Shown here: positions 8,562 to 17,544 of the stretch, one piece after another
Numbering within the stretch: position 1 is the first letter of the stretch
How the letters are laid out: each line of letters opens with the position of its first letter
From: Bradyrhizobium lupini
Lineage (GTDB): Bacteria > Pseudomonadota > Alphaproteobacteria > Rhizobiales > Xanthobacteraceae
DNA length: 64,000 bases
Direction of reading: 5' to 3'
Assembly (NCBI RefSeq): GCF_040939785.1
Contig: NZ_CP162553.1
Location: 3,286,001 to 3,350,000 of the forward strand
The notes under the pieces: model-generated
Told to the model about the DNA's origin: nothing
Databases searched by the model: none
What the model saw: the letters and a program-made list of their open reading frames with translations, nothing else
Translations under genes and position numbers: made by a program

Positions 8562-8738
8562 ATGGAAGACGAGGACATCGCCCTCAACAGCGTGCTCGGC
8601 CTGGAACTCAACCGCGTATTTTTCGCCGTCCGCGAAACGGCAAACAAGCAGAAGATCATCGAGTTCGCACGCGGGGTGCTGCAAAGCGAGCGCAGCAAGC
8701 CGGCAGAGAGCGCCACGCCGGACGGACCGGCGAGCTAG
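8562..8738 (+). CDS. Small acidic protein of unknown function (58 residues)
   Basis: ATG at 8562 follows GGGGAAA. The product begins MEDEDIALNSVLGLELNRVFF and has a helical middle (RETANKQKIIEFARGVLQ) and an Ala/Pro-rich tail. Codon use is like neighbouring genes. It is divergent from bjaR, sharing the 8395-8561 intergenic region. I recognise no family; no signal peptide or membrane segment. Confidence 0.5.
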   Translation: MEDEDIALNSVLGLELNRVFFAVRETANKQKIIEFARGVLQSERSKPAESATPDGPAS

Positions 8739-8827
8739 CACGCAATTGCTGTGAGCGCACGAACGGTCCGTTCGGCGCCATGCCTTCCTCTGATCTGAAC
8801 CGAACAACCGAACGCGAATGTTTCCTT

Positions 8828-9032
8828 CCTTCTCCCCTTGTGGGAGAAGTGGCATAGGCGGCCTTCGGCCGCCGTTCTTAAAACAAAACGCCGACGCTTC
8901 GCATCGGCTATGGCGCCGGATGAGGGGTTGTTTCCACGCGTTCAAATGCGCGAGGCTCGTGCGGGGAGAGAACCCCTCACCCGCCTCGCGCTATCGCGGC
9001 GATCCGCCCTCTCCCACAAGGGAAGAGGGAAA
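8828..9032. repeat. Palindromic intergenic repeat, family C (copy 1)
   Basis: Inverted-repeat element whose ends are CCTTCTCCCCTTGTGGGAGA and CTCTCCCACAAGGGAAGAGG; the middle contains GGCGGCCTTCGGCCGCC and CGCGCTATCGCGGCG hairpins and the GATGAGGGGTTG word shared with the copies at 17545, 20444 and 34725. It occupies most of the gap before the LysR gene; I see no gene in 8739-9070. Confidence 0.7.
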
Positions 9033-9070
9033 GGCAGCGCCGACCACGATTACCTTCGGATGCCCAGGAC

Positions 9071-10009
9071 ATGATGACGCTGCGCCAGGTTGAAGTGATC
9101 CGTGCCGTGATGGTGACGGGCACGATCGGCGGCGCGGCGAAGCTGCTGAACGTTTCGGCGCCGGGCATCAGCCGCCTGGTGAAATATACCGAGCGCTCGC
9201 TCGGCATCCGCTTCTTCCAGCGCCAGAACGGCCGCTATTTCCCGACGCCGGAAGCCGAGAACATCTTCGAGCAGATCAACGGCGTCTACAAGAAGGTCGA
9301 CGACCTCTCCGAGATCATCTCCAAGATCGGGCGCGGCGGATTGTCGGAATTGCGCATCGGCTCGGTGCCGAGCATTTCGCAAGTCATGGTGCCGCGCGCG
9401 ATCGAGCGGGTCCGGCGGCGCTATCCGGATTTGGGCATCGACATCAACATCCTCAAGCTCGAGGAAGCCATCGACTATCTCATGCTCGGCCGCGGCGAGT
9501 GCGTGGCGATGAGCTATCGCCTGGAGCATTCCGGGCTCGACTTCATGCCGCTCGCCTCGGGCGAGCTCTATTGCATCGTGCCGCCGGGCCACGAGCTCGC
9601 CGGCCGCAAGCAGGTCTCCGCCGCCGAGATCACGCGCTATCCGCTGATCGGCATCGATCCCAATGATCCCTACGGGCGGATCATGGCCGAGATCTTCGCG
9701 CGCCACCGCCTCGAGTACAACATCACCATCCGCGCCCGCTTCGGCACCACGGTCTGCGCGCTGGTGAAGGCGGGGCTCGGCATCGCCATCATCGACCAGT
9801 TCACGGTGGCCCATGGGGGCTATCCCGGCATCGAGCTGATCAAGATCACCGAGCCGACGCGATTCGACACCTATATCGCGGTGAAGCGCGGCGCGCCGCT
9901 GTCGCTTCATGTCGAGTATTTCATCGAGTCCCTGCGCGCGGAGATGCGCGCGGTCGAGCCGTCGCGGGGCAAAGGCAGGGCCGCGCCGCCACGGGCGCGG
10001 AAGAGATAA
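9071..10009 (+). CDS. LysR-family transcriptional regulator of the shikimate/quinate cluster
   Basis: A 312-residue LysR protein: winged helix-turn-helix at residues 1-60 (LRQVEVIRAVMVTGTIGGAA..LLNVSAPGISRLV) and a two-lobed effector domain at about 90-295, with a basic tail. It is the first gene of a co-directional run with the dehydrogenase, ABC transporter and dehydratase, so the likely inducer is shikimate, quinate or dehydroshikimate. Role is inferred from context. Confidence 0.82.
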   Translation: MMTLRQVEVIRAVMVTGTIGGAAKLLNVSAPGISRLVKYTERSLGIRFFQRQNGRYFPTPEAENIFEQINGVYKKVDDLSEIISKIGRGGLSELRIGSVPSISQVMVPRAIERVRRRYPDLGIDINILKLEEAIDYLMLGRGECVAMSYRLEHSGLDFMPLASGELYCIVPPGHELAGRKQVSAAEITRYPLIGIDPNDPYGRIMAEIFARHRLEYNITIRARFGTTVCALVKAGLGIAIIDQFTVAHGGYPGIELIKITEPTRFDTYIAVKRGAPLSLHVEYFIESLRAEMRAVEPSRGKGRAAPPRARKR

Positions 10010-10010
10010 C

Positions 10011-10052
10011 ATTATGTTAGGTTTGCAGCACAAAAGGGTAATTGTGTTAGGC
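10011..10052. promoter_or_regulatory. Direct repeat in the lysR-dehydrogenase gap, possible regulator site
   Basis: ATT(A/G)TGTTAGG occurs at 10011-10021 and again at 10041-10051, 30 bases apart, about three helical turns. It lies 100-140 bases before the dehydrogenase start, where a LysR regulator or promoter would act. No experimental basis. Confidence 0.3.
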
Positions 10053-10152
10053 CGAGGAAAGGCTATCGTTCCTGGGGGAAGCCCCTTGGAATTGGGCGGA
10101 TCTCCCCGCTAAAGGCCGGGATCAAACGCTCCCAACGAGACGATAGCGAACC

Positions 10153-11031
10153 ATGTCAAAGCGCGGACCCGCCGCACCCAAAAAGCTCCTGACCGGCCTG
10201 ATCGGCGCACCCATCGCGCATTCTGCCTCCCCTGCCATGCATGAGCGCGCCGCGGAGGGGCTTGGGCTGCGCGGCCATTACCAGCTCATCGAGGTCGCCG
10301 GCGCCGACGCGGGCGGGCTCCGCATGATGCTCGAGGGCGTGCGGCGGCTCGGCTTTGCCGGCGTCAACGTCACTTTTCCCTACAAGGAGGCGGTGGTCCC
10401 GCTGCTCGATGAACTGGCACCGGGTGCCGCCGCCATGGGGGCGGTCAACACCGTCGTCGTCAGGAACGGCCGGCTGATCGGCCACAACACCGACACGACG
10501 GGCTTTGCGCGCGCCGTCGCGCCGCTGCTGGCGGCCTCTGGAAACGCAGTCGCCGTGATCGGCACCGGCGGCGTCGGCAAGGCGATCGCGTTTGCCCTGG
10601 CGAGCCTTGACGTGACCGACATCCGTATCTTCGACAGCGAGCCGGCACGCGCCGAAAAACTCGCCGCGCTGCTCGACAAACAGGGTGGCGCCAGGGTCGC
10701 CGCAAGCGTCGAGGCCGCGCTCGACGGCGCAACGGGCCTCGTCAACGGCACGCCGGTCGGCATGCTGCCGAACCGGGAAACGCCGGTCGCGCCGACGCTT
10801 CTACGTCAAAACCTGTGGGTCGCCGACGCCGTCTATTCGCCGCTGATCACGCCGCTGCTGGCGGCTGCCCAAGCCAAGGGCGCGCGGATCATGACCGGAC
10901 GGGAGCTTGCGATCTACCAGGCCGCCGACGCTTTCGAACTGTTCACTGGCCTTGCCCCATCCACCGAGATCATGGGAGAGGCATTCGACGAGGTGATGGC
11001 GGCACGAAGCTCGGCCTATCACGCAGCGTAA
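10153..11031 (+). CDS. Shikimate/quinate dehydrogenase (AroE family, probably catabolic)
   Basis: A 292-residue NAD(P)-dependent enzyme. Visible features: substrate serines in HSASP (24, 26), NVTFPYK with catalytic Lys78, NTD with catalytic Asp114, and the Rossmann motif GTGGVGK (137-143). The NVTFPYK form and the setting resemble quinate/shikimate dehydrogenases used for catabolism rather than biosynthetic AroE. It would oxidise shikimate (or quinate) to 3-dehydroshikimate (dehydroquinate), the substrate of the dehydratase encoded 4.6 kb downstream in the same direction. Confidence 0.8.
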   Translation: MSKRGPAAPKKLLTGLIGAPIAHSASPAMHERAAEGLGLRGHYQLIEVAGADAGGLRMMLEGVRRLGFAGVNVTFPYKEAVVPLLDELAPGAAAMGAVNTVVVRNGRLIGHNTDTTGFARAVAPLLAASGNAVAVIGTGGVGKAIAFALASLDVTDIRIFDSEPARAEKLAALLDKQGGARVAASVEAALDGATGLVNGTPVGMLPNRETPVAPTLLRQNLWVADAVYSPLITPLLAAAQAKGARIMTGRELAIYQAADAFELFTGLAPSTEIMGEAFDEVMAARSSAYHAA

Positions 11032-11086
11032 CCGAAACGGCCGGACACAAGGCCGCGGACACCATCACGAAACAGGAGGAGAAACC

Positions 11087-12217
11087 ATGAAATCGACTTT
11101 GCTGGCGGGCGCCCTGCTTGCCTTCGCGACTGCAACCAGCGTGCACGCCCAGGCGATCAAGCTCGCCGACGTCGCCGAGCTTTCCGGGGGCGGCGCCACC
11201 GTCGGCACCAACTGGAAGAACGGCATCGACCTCGCGATCGAGGAGATCAACGCCAAGGGCGGCGTGCTCGGCCGCAAGCTCGAAGTCACTCATGCGGATT
11301 CGCAATCCAACCCGGGCGTCGCGCGCGCGCAGGTGCAGAAGGCGCTCGACGCCGAGCCCTATGTGCTGCTCGGACCCGGCTATTCCGGCTCGGTGAAGGT
11401 GACCGCGCCGCTGGCGGCCGAAGCCGGCATCGCGCAGATCATGGGTGGCGAAGCCGCCGAGCTGACGCAAGGCGGAAACAAATTCCTGTTCCGCACCTCG
11501 TTCGGCCAGCAATCCTCGATGCCGAAGGTCGCCAAATACATTCACGACGACATGAAGGCGAAGTCGGTCGCCGTGGTCTGGGTCAACAATGACTTTGGCC
11601 GCGGCGGCCGCGATGTCGTCGTCAAGGAGCTCGACCGTCTCGGCTCCAAGGTCGTCGCCGATCTCTCCACCGAGGCGGGCCAGGCCGATTTCGCCGCCGA
11701 CGTCGGCAAGATCAAGGCCGCCAATCCCGACGCCGTATTCGTCTATTTGAACGAGGAAGAGAGCGCACGCATCCTCAAGGAGCTGAAGCGCCAGGGCGTC
11801 ACCGCACCGCTGATGGGCGAGACCACGCTGATCGGCCAGAAGGTGATCGAGCTTGCGGGCGATGCCGCCAACGGCGCGCGCGGCCATGTCGGTCTCACCA
11901 CCGACGCGCCGGTCGACCTGATCAAGGCGTTTCGCGACAAGTTCGCGAAGAAGTACAATTACGTGCCCGACCATAACGGGCTGAAAGGCTATCTCGCGGT
12001 CTACATGGTGAAGGCCACCACCGACAAGATGGGCAAGGTCGATTCCAAGGCGTTCGCCGACACCCTGCATGGCCTGACCATCAAGGCCGCCGACGAGCCG
12101 GGCATCTTGATGGACGTCACCTTCAGCGAGACCGGCGACATCGACCGCCAGAGCTTTCTGGTCGAGGTGGTCGAAGGCAAGCAAGTCGTGAAGCAGGTGC
12201 TGCCGAAGGTGAAGTGA
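11087..12217 (+). CDS. HAAT ABC transporter periplasmic binding protein (shikimate cluster)
   Basis: A 376-residue type I periplasmic binding protein (Peripla_BP_6 family) with a Sec signal peptide cleaved after SVHA. GGAGGAG precedes the ATG. It is followed by matching permease and ATPase genes, so it confers substrate specificity on that transporter. With a dehydrogenase before and a dehydroshikimate dehydratase after, a hydroaromatic acid such as shikimate or quinate is the best guess for ligand. Confidence 0.85.
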   Translation: MKSTLLAGALLAFATATSVHAQAIKLADVAELSGGGATVGTNWKNGIDLAIEEINAKGGVLGRKLEVTHADSQSNPGVARAQVQKALDAEPYVLLGPGYSGSVKVTAPLAAEAGIAQIMGGEAAELTQGGNKFLFRTSFGQQSSMPKVAKYIHDDMKAKSVAVVWVNNDFGRGGRDVVVKELDRLGSKVVADLSTEAGQADFAADVGKIKAANPDAVFVYLNEEESARILKELKRQGVTAPLMGETTLIGQKVIELAGDAANGARGHVGLTTDAPVDLIKAFRDKFAKKYNYVPDHNGLKGYLAVYMVKATTDKMGKVDSKAFADTLHGLTIKAADEPGILMDVTFSETGDIDRQSFLVEVVEGKQVVKQVLPKVK

Positions 12218-12314
12218 GGTCTTGCCCTTCTGCCTCGCCCCGCCCTTCGCGGGGAGAGGGAGAAGGACGAGCGAGGAGAGCGGGGAGACAGAGCGCGAGC
12301 GCCGAGAGGGGAAA

Positions 12315-13190
12315 ATGTCCAATCTGTTCGATCTTCTGGTCGCTGGACTTGCCACCGGCGCGATCTATGCGCTGGTCGCGGTCGGCTTCACGCTGCTGTG
12401 GCAGACCTCGCAGACCATCAATTTCGCACAAGGCGAGTTCGTGATGCTGCCGGCGTTCCTGATGCTGGCGGCGATGCATGCCGGCGCGCCGTTCTGGCTC
12501 GCGATCATCCTCGGCATCCTGCTTTCGATGCTCCTGCTCGGCCTCGCCTTCAAGATGCTGCTGGTGGATCCGATGTTGCGCCATGGCGTGCTGCCGCTCG
12601 CGATCGCGACCATGGCGCTCGCGATCGGTCTCAAGGAGGCCGTAAAGCAGTTCTTCAGCGCCGAAGCCTCACCCTTCCCCTCGATCGTGCCGACCGGCGA
12701 CGTCTCCATCCTTGGCCATGCCGTCTCGCTGCAAAGCATCGGGGTCCTCGTCCTCGCCATCCTTGCCGTCTTCGGCTTGACTGCGCTTCTCAACCGCACC
12801 TCGCTCGGCCACCAGATGCAGGCGGCGGCGCAGAACCCGACGGTGGCGCGCATCATCGGCGTCCCGGTCGAGCGCATGATTCTCCTGACTTTCCTGATCA
12901 ACGCGTTCCTGGTCGCTCTCGCCTCGCTGTTGATCACGCCGATCTACCTCGCGAAATTCACGTCGGGCGAGGTACTGGGCCAGGCCGCCTTCATCGCCGC
13001 GATCGTCGGCGGGTTCAACCAGGTGCGCGGCGCGATCGCAGGCGGCCTCCTGATCGGCGTGCTCGACAATCTCGCGGCCGCCTATGTTTCAACGCAGTAC
13101 CGCGCCGCCGTGCCTATGATCTTCCTGATCGCCGTCATCCTGTTCCGACCGCAGGGCTTGCTCGGCCGTGCCGAGGAGCGCACCGTATGA
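12315..13190 (+). CDS. HAAT ABC transporter permease, LivH-like (shikimate cluster)
   Basis: A 291-residue inner-membrane permease. I start it at ATG 12315 behind GAGAGGGG (MSNLFDLLVAGLATGAIYAL); the LivH-type motif is QTSQTINFAQGEFVMLPAF. It overlaps the following livM by 4 bases (ATGA). The 97-base gap from the binding-protein gene carries a single arm of the family C repeat (12233-12264). Confidence 0.86.
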   Translation: MSNLFDLLVAGLATGAIYALVAVGFTLLWQTSQTINFAQGEFVMLPAFLMLAAMHAGAPFWLAIILGILLSMLLLGLAFKMLLVDPMLRHGVLPLAIATMALAIGLKEAVKQFFSAEASPFPSIVPTGDVSILGHAVSLQSIGVLVLAILAVFGLTALLNRTSLGHQMQAAAQNPTVARIIGVPVERMILLTFLINAFLVALASLLITPIYLAKFTSGEVLGQAAFIAAIVGGFNQVRGAIAGGLLIGVLDNLAAAYVSTQYRAAVPMIFLIAVILFRPQGLLGRAEERTV

Positions 13191-14185
13191 GCGGCTTCGC
13201 CAAACCTCTCAAGATCGCGTTCGGCCTCATCGTGGTCGCTGCGCTGATCGTTGTCCCCATGAACTTCAACCGCTATGGCCTGTTCATCCTGAGCCAGTGG
13301 GCGGTGATGGCCATCGCCGCAATGGGCCTCAACCTCACACTCGGTTATGCCGGCCAGGTCTCGCTGGCGCAGGGCGCCTTCGTCGGCATCGGCGCTTACG
13401 CCGCGGCGATCATGACCACGCATGGCTGGCCGCTGCCGGCGGCGATCGTCGTCGCGATCGGCTTGAGCTTCGCGGTCGGCTGGGTGCTCGGCTATCCCGC
13501 GCTGCGGGTGCAGCATCACTACCTCGCCTTCGTCACGCTCGCCTTCTCCACGCTGGCCTTCCTGGTATTTCGCAACGAGAGCTGGCTCACCGGCGGCATC
13601 TACGGCATCTCCAATATTCCGCGTCCGCACATTTTCGGCATCGCGACCAACAAGCCGCTGCCGTTCTACTATGTCTGTCTCGGCTCGCTCGCTATCGTGT
13701 CGCTCGCGGTGTGGTGGCTGATCCGCTCGCCGTGGGGCCGCGCCTTCATGGCGCTGCGCGAAAACCCGCTGCGGGCGCAGTCGCTGGGCGTCGACACGCG
13801 GCGCTATACGCTGATGGCGTTCGCGATCGGCTCGGCGCTCGGCGGCGTCGCGGGGGCGCTCTATGCGCCGCTGACGCAATATATCGATCCCGTGCCGTTC
13901 AACCTGTCGCTCTCGCTCGACCTCCTGATGATGGTGATCGTCGGCGGCGCCGGATTCTTCCTGGGTCCGTTCCTCGGCGCGATGATCGCGGTGCTGTTGC
14001 CGGAGTGGCTGCGCTTCACCGAGGGCTATTATCTGATGCTCTACGCGATCGCGGTGATGGGGCTGCTGATCTGGTCGCCGACCGGCATTTTGGGAATCCT
14101 CGACCGCTATCTCGCCGAGCGCCGCACCAAGGCGGCCTCCGCCCAGCGCGCCGTCGCAAAGTCCCGGCTGGAGACAGCGCAATGA
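13187..14185 (+). CDS. HAAT ABC transporter permease, LivM-like (shikimate cluster)
   Basis: A 332-residue inner-membrane permease with the LivM motif LNLTLGYAGQVSLAQGAFVGIG and the cytoplasmic loop RENPLRAQSLGVD that contacts the ATPase. Start and stop overlap livH and livG by 4 bases each, indicating translational coupling. The basic C-terminal tail is longer than in many LivM proteins. Confidence 0.86.
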   Translation: MSGFAKPLKIAFGLIVVAALIVVPMNFNRYGLFILSQWAVMAIAAMGLNLTLGYAGQVSLAQGAFVGIGAYAAAIMTTHGWPLPAAIVVAIGLSFAVGWVLGYPALRVQHHYLAFVTLAFSTLAFLVFRNESWLTGGIYGISNIPRPHIFGIATNKPLPFYYVCLGSLAIVSLAVWWLIRSPWGRAFMALRENPLRAQSLGVDTRRYTLMAFAIGSALGGVAGALYAPLTQYIDPVPFNLSLSLDLLMMVIVGGAGFFLGPFLGAMIAVLLPEWLRFTEGYYLMLYAIAVMGLLIWSPTGILGILDRYLAERRTKAASAQRAVAKSRLETAQ

Positions 14186-14922
14186 GCGCGGTCCTCGAAG
14201 TCACCGACATCAAGAAGAATTTTGGCGGCATCAGCGCCGTCGGCGGCGTCTCTTTCGACGTCCGCGAGGGCGAGATCCTCGGCCTGATCGGCCCGAACGG
14301 CTGCGGCACGACCCTGTTCAACTGCATTCTCGGCCAGCTCACGCCGAGCGGCGGCGAGGTCAAGCTCGACGGCAAGGTCGTCACGGGCTTGCGACCCGCC
14401 GAGCTCAACAAGCTCGGGGTCAGCCGCACCTTCCAGCTCCTGCAAGTGTTCCCCAAACTCTCGGTGCGCGAGAACCTGATCCTCGCGGGACAGGAGCACC
14501 AGGGCAGCATGGCCTCGCGCCTGGTCGGCCGCTCCGATGCCGGACTGACGGAGGCCGCCAACCAGATGATCGGCTTTTTCAAGCTCGATCATCTCGCCGA
14601 CGAGCCGGCCGGCGGGCTCTCCTACGGCCAGCAAAAACTGCTCGACGCCGCCATGGCCTTCATGGGCGGACCGCGCCTGGTGCTGCTCGACGAGCCAGCC
14701 GGCGGCGTCAACCCGTCGATGTTGACGGATCTGAAGGAGCGGCTGGTGGCGATCAACCGCGAGAAGAACGCCACCTTCGTCGTGATCGAGCACAACATGG
14801 AATTCGTGATGTCGCTGTGTTCCCGCGTGATGGTGATGGCGGAGGGCAAGGTGCTGGCGATGGGACGACCGGACGAGGTGCGAAAGAACCCCGCCGTGAT
14901 CGAAGCCTATCTCGGACATTGA
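14182..14922 (+). CDS. HAAT ABC transporter ATPase, LivG-like, lacking the Walker A lysine
   Basis: A 246-residue ATPase with signature LSYGQQK, Walker B LVLLDEPAGGV and H-loop IEHNM. Its Walker A reads GPNGCGTTLFN (residues 37-47): compared with the family form GPNGxGK(S/T)TLFN one residue, the phosphate-binding lysine, is absent between Gly42 and Thr43 (base 14307/14308). The frame is kept, so this looks like a clean 3-base deletion. Without that lysine ATP hydrolysis should be strongly impaired; the partner LivF has an intact motif. Either the transporter is asymmetric or inactive, or the sequence has an error here. Confidence 0.85.
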   Translation: MSAVLEVTDIKKNFGGISAVGGVSFDVREGEILGLIGPNGCGTTLFNCILGQLTPSGGEVKLDGKVVTGLRPAELNKLGVSRTFQLLQVFPKLSVRENLILAGQEHQGSMASRLVGRSDAGLTEAANQMIGFFKLDHLADEPAGGLSYGQQKLLDAAMAFMGGPRLVLLDEPAGGVNPSMLTDLKERLVAINREKNATFVVIEHNMEFVMSLCSRVMVMAEGKVLAMGRPDEVRKNPAVIEAYLGH

Positions 14923-14932
14923 GGAACCAGCC

Positions 14933-15670
14933 ATGAGCGATCCGATCCTCTCGGTTCACAATCTCGTCGGCGGCTACGGCAAGATGACGATCCTGAACGG
15001 CACCACTTTCGCCGTGCCGCAGGCCACCATCACCACCATCATCGGCCCGAACGGCGCCGGGAAGTCCACCGTGTTCAAGGCGATCTTCGGCCTGCTCAAG
15101 CTGCGCGAGGGCAAGATCAACTTCGCCGGCCGCGACGTCACCAATTTGAGCCAGCGCGCGCTGCTCAATGCCGGCATCTGCTACGTGCCGCAGGGCCGCA
15201 ACATCTTTCCCGAGCTGTCGGTGCGCCACAATATCGAGCTCGGCGGCGTTTCCGCCGGCAAGGGCATTGACCTGCAGAGCCGGATCGAGGCCGCGCTCGA
15301 TCTGTTCCCGGCGCTGCGGCGAAAATCAACCCAGCAGGCCTCCACGCTGTCCGGCGGCGAGCAGAAGCAGCTCGAAATCGCTCGCTCGCTGCTGCTCGAG
15401 CCAAAGCTCGTGCTGATCGACGAGCCCTCGATCGGCCTGTCGCCACTGATGGTGCAGCAGACTTTCGACATCCTGAAGAGCTTGCGCGATCGCGGTGTCA
15501 CCATTCTGATGATCGAGCAGAACGCCCGCTCGGCGCTGGAGATTTCCGACATCGGGATCGTGCTCGAGCTCGGCCAGACCCGCATGGTCGACAAGGCGGA
15601 GCGCATTTTGAATAATTCCCGCATCGGACAATTGTTCCTCGGCGGCGCGATGGAGGACAATGCAGCATGA
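14933..15670 (+). CDS. HAAT ABC transporter ATPase, LivF-like (shikimate cluster)
   Basis: A 245-residue ATPase with intact Walker A GPNGAGKST, signature LSGGEQK, Walker B LVLIDEPSIGL and H-loop IEQNA. It follows livG by 10 bases and overlaps the dehydratase gene by 4 bases (ATGA), tying transporter and catabolic enzyme into one operon. Confidence 0.87.
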   Translation: MSDPILSVHNLVGGYGKMTILNGTTFAVPQATITTIIGPNGAGKSTVFKAIFGLLKLREGKINFAGRDVTNLSQRALLNAGICYVPQGRNIFPELSVRHNIELGGVSAGKGIDLQSRIEAALDLFPALRRKSTQQASTLSGGEQKQLEIARSLLLEPKLVLIDEPSIGLSPLMVQQTFDILKSLRDRGVTILMIEQNARSALEISDIGIVLELGQTRMVDKAERILNNSRIGQLFLGGAMEDNAA

Positions 15671-17538
15671 CCAAACGCTCGATCGCAACGGTCTCACTCT
15701 CCGGCGCTCTCGACGAAAAGCTCCGCGCCATCGCATCCGCCGGATTCGACGCGGTCGAGATTTTCGAGAACGATCTGCTGTCGTTCGGCGCAGGTCCGCG
15801 CGACATCGCAATGCTCTGCGGGGACCTCAATCTCGAGATCTGTGCGTTTCAGCCGTTCCGCGATTTCGAAGGCATGCCGGAGCCGCAGCGTTCGCGAAAC
15901 TTTGCCCGTGCCGAACGCAAGTTCGACCTGATGCAGGAGCTCGGCACCGATCTGCTGCTGATCTGCTCCAACGTGTCGCCGGCCGCGCTCGGCGGCATCG
16001 ACCGCGCCGCGGATGATTTTCGCGAGCTTGGCGAGCGCGCGGCCAAACGGTCTTTGCGCGTCGGCTACGAGGCATTGGCCTGGGGACGCCACGTCAACGA
16101 TTACCGCGATGCCTGGGAGATCGTGCGGCGCGCCGATCACCCCGCGATCGGTGTCATCCTCGACAGCTTTCACGCACTGGCCCCCGGCTTTCCGGTCCGC
16201 GCGATGGCCTCGATCCCCGGCGACAAGATCTTCCTGGTCCAGCTTGCAGATGCGCCGAAGCTCGAGCTCGACATCTTGTCGTGGAGCCGGCACTTCCGCT
16301 CCTTCCCCGGTCAGGGCGATCTGCCGGTCGGTGAGTTCATGGCGGCGATCGCGGCGACCGGCTATGCCGGGCCGCTGTCGCTGGAGATCTTCAACGACCA
16401 ATTCCGTGCCGGCTCGGCCGTGCAGACCGCGGTCGACGGCCTGCGTTCGCTGATCCTGCTGGAGGACCAGCTTGCACCGGATTGGCCAAAGCTCATCGGC
16501 GAACCCTTGGCGCCCAAGCCCAAAAGTCGCGGCACGGGATTCATCGAGTTTGCCGTCAACGAGACCAAGGCCGGCGAACTCGCCCGCCTGCTCGCGCAGC
16601 TCGGTTTCCGCAAGACCGGCAAGCATCGCAGCAAGGCGGTGGAGCGCTGGTCGCAAGGCAAGGTCGAGCTCGTCGTCAACTCCGAGACCGACGGCTTTGC
16701 GCATTCGCACTACGTGACGCATGGCCCCGGCGTCTGCGCCATCGCGCTCGATGTCGACAATGCCGGCCTCGTTATGCAGCGCGCCGAAACACTGAAAGCG
16801 CGCACCTTCTACCAGCCGGTTGGGCCGGGCGAGCTGGAGATCCCTGCGATCCACGGCGTCGGCGGCAGCCTGCTTTACTTCCTGGACCAGGCCGGCAAGA
16901 ACTGGGACACGGATTTCGAACAGGTACCGAGCGACGCTCGCGCGGACGCCCTGCTGGCCGTCGATCACATCGCGCAGTCGATGCCCTATGACGAGATGCT
17001 GTCGTGGCTGCTGTTCTACACCGGCATCCTTGACCTCAAGCGGCTGCCGCAGATGGAGATCGCCGATCCCAGAGGCCTCGTGCAGAGCCAGGCCGTCATC
17101 AACGGCGACCAGAGCCTGCGCTTCGTGCTCAACGGCTCATCCGCCAACCGCACGCTGCCGGCCCGCTTCATCTCGGAATTTTTCGGCTCGGGCGTGCAGC
17201 ACGTCGCATTTACGTGCCGGGATATCTTTGCGGCAGTCGCGGAGATGCGCAAGCGCGGCGCGGATTTCCTGGATATCCCGGATAATTACTACGACGACGT
17301 CGAAGCCAAATACGACCTCGCACCCGAGCTGATGAGGCAGCTGCGCGCCAACCACATTCTCTACGACCGCGAGGGCGACGGAGAGTTTTTCCAGGTCTAC
17401 ACCCACATCTTCGACGAGCGGTTTTTCTTCGAGATCGTGGAGCGGCGGGATTATCAGGGCTTCGGCGCGGCCAATGCCGGGATCAGGCTTGCCGCGCAAG
17501 CGCGCGAGGTGCGGCCCGCGAGCATGCCGCGCGTGTAG
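15667..17538 (+). CDS. quiC: 3-Dehydroshikimate dehydratase, QuiC1-type fusion (sugar-isomerase domain plus HPPD-like domain)
   Basis: A 623-residue two-domain protein. Residues 1-275 form an AP-endonuclease-2/xylose-isomerase-like TIM barrel with the expected divalent-metal ligands Glu135, Asp166, Gln192 and Glu240. Residues 290-610 resemble 4-hydroxyphenylpyruvate dioxygenase, with a possible iron triad His434, His512 and Glu589. This architecture is that of bacterial QuiC1 enzymes, in which the barrel dehydrates 3-dehydroshikimate to protocatechuate; the role of the second domain is less certain. It is coupled to the upstream ABC transporter by a 4-base overlap. Protocatechuate ring-cleavage genes are not in the window. 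Confidence 0.85.
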   Translation: MTKRSIATVSLSGALDEKLRAIASAGFDAVEIFENDLLSFGAGPRDIAMLCGDLNLEICAFQPFRDFEGMPEPQRSRNFARAERKFDLMQELGTDLLLICSNVSPAALGGIDRAADDFRELGERAAKRSLRVGYEALAWGRHVNDYRDAWEIVRRADHPAIGVILDSFHALAPGFPVRAMASIPGDKIFLVQLADAPKLELDILSWSRHFRSFPGQGDLPVGEFMAAIAATGYAGPLSLEIFNDQFRAGSAVQTAVDGLRSLILLEDQLAPDWPKLIGEPLAPKPKSRGTGFIEFAVNETKAGELARLLAQLGFRKTGKHRSKAVERWSQGKVELVVNSETDGFAHSHYVTHGPGVCAIALDVDNAGLVMQRAETLKARTFYQPVGPGELEIPAIHGVGGSLLYFLDQAGKNWDTDFEQVPSDARADALLAVDHIAQSMPYDEMLSWLLFYTGILDLKRLPQMEIADPRGLVQSQAVINGDQSLRFVLNGSSANRTLPARFISEFFGSGVQHVAFTCRDIFAAVAEMRKRGADFLDIPDNYYDDVEAKYDLAPELMRQLRANHILYDREGDGEFFQVYTHIFDERFFFEIVERRDYQGFGAANAGIRLAAQAREVRPASMPRV

Positions 17539-17544
17539 CTTACT

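Noticed and set aside
10153..11031. Biosynthetic aroE
   Set aside because: The NVTFPYK motif form and the transporter/dehydratase neighbours favour a catabolic enzyme, although activity on shikimate is expected either way.
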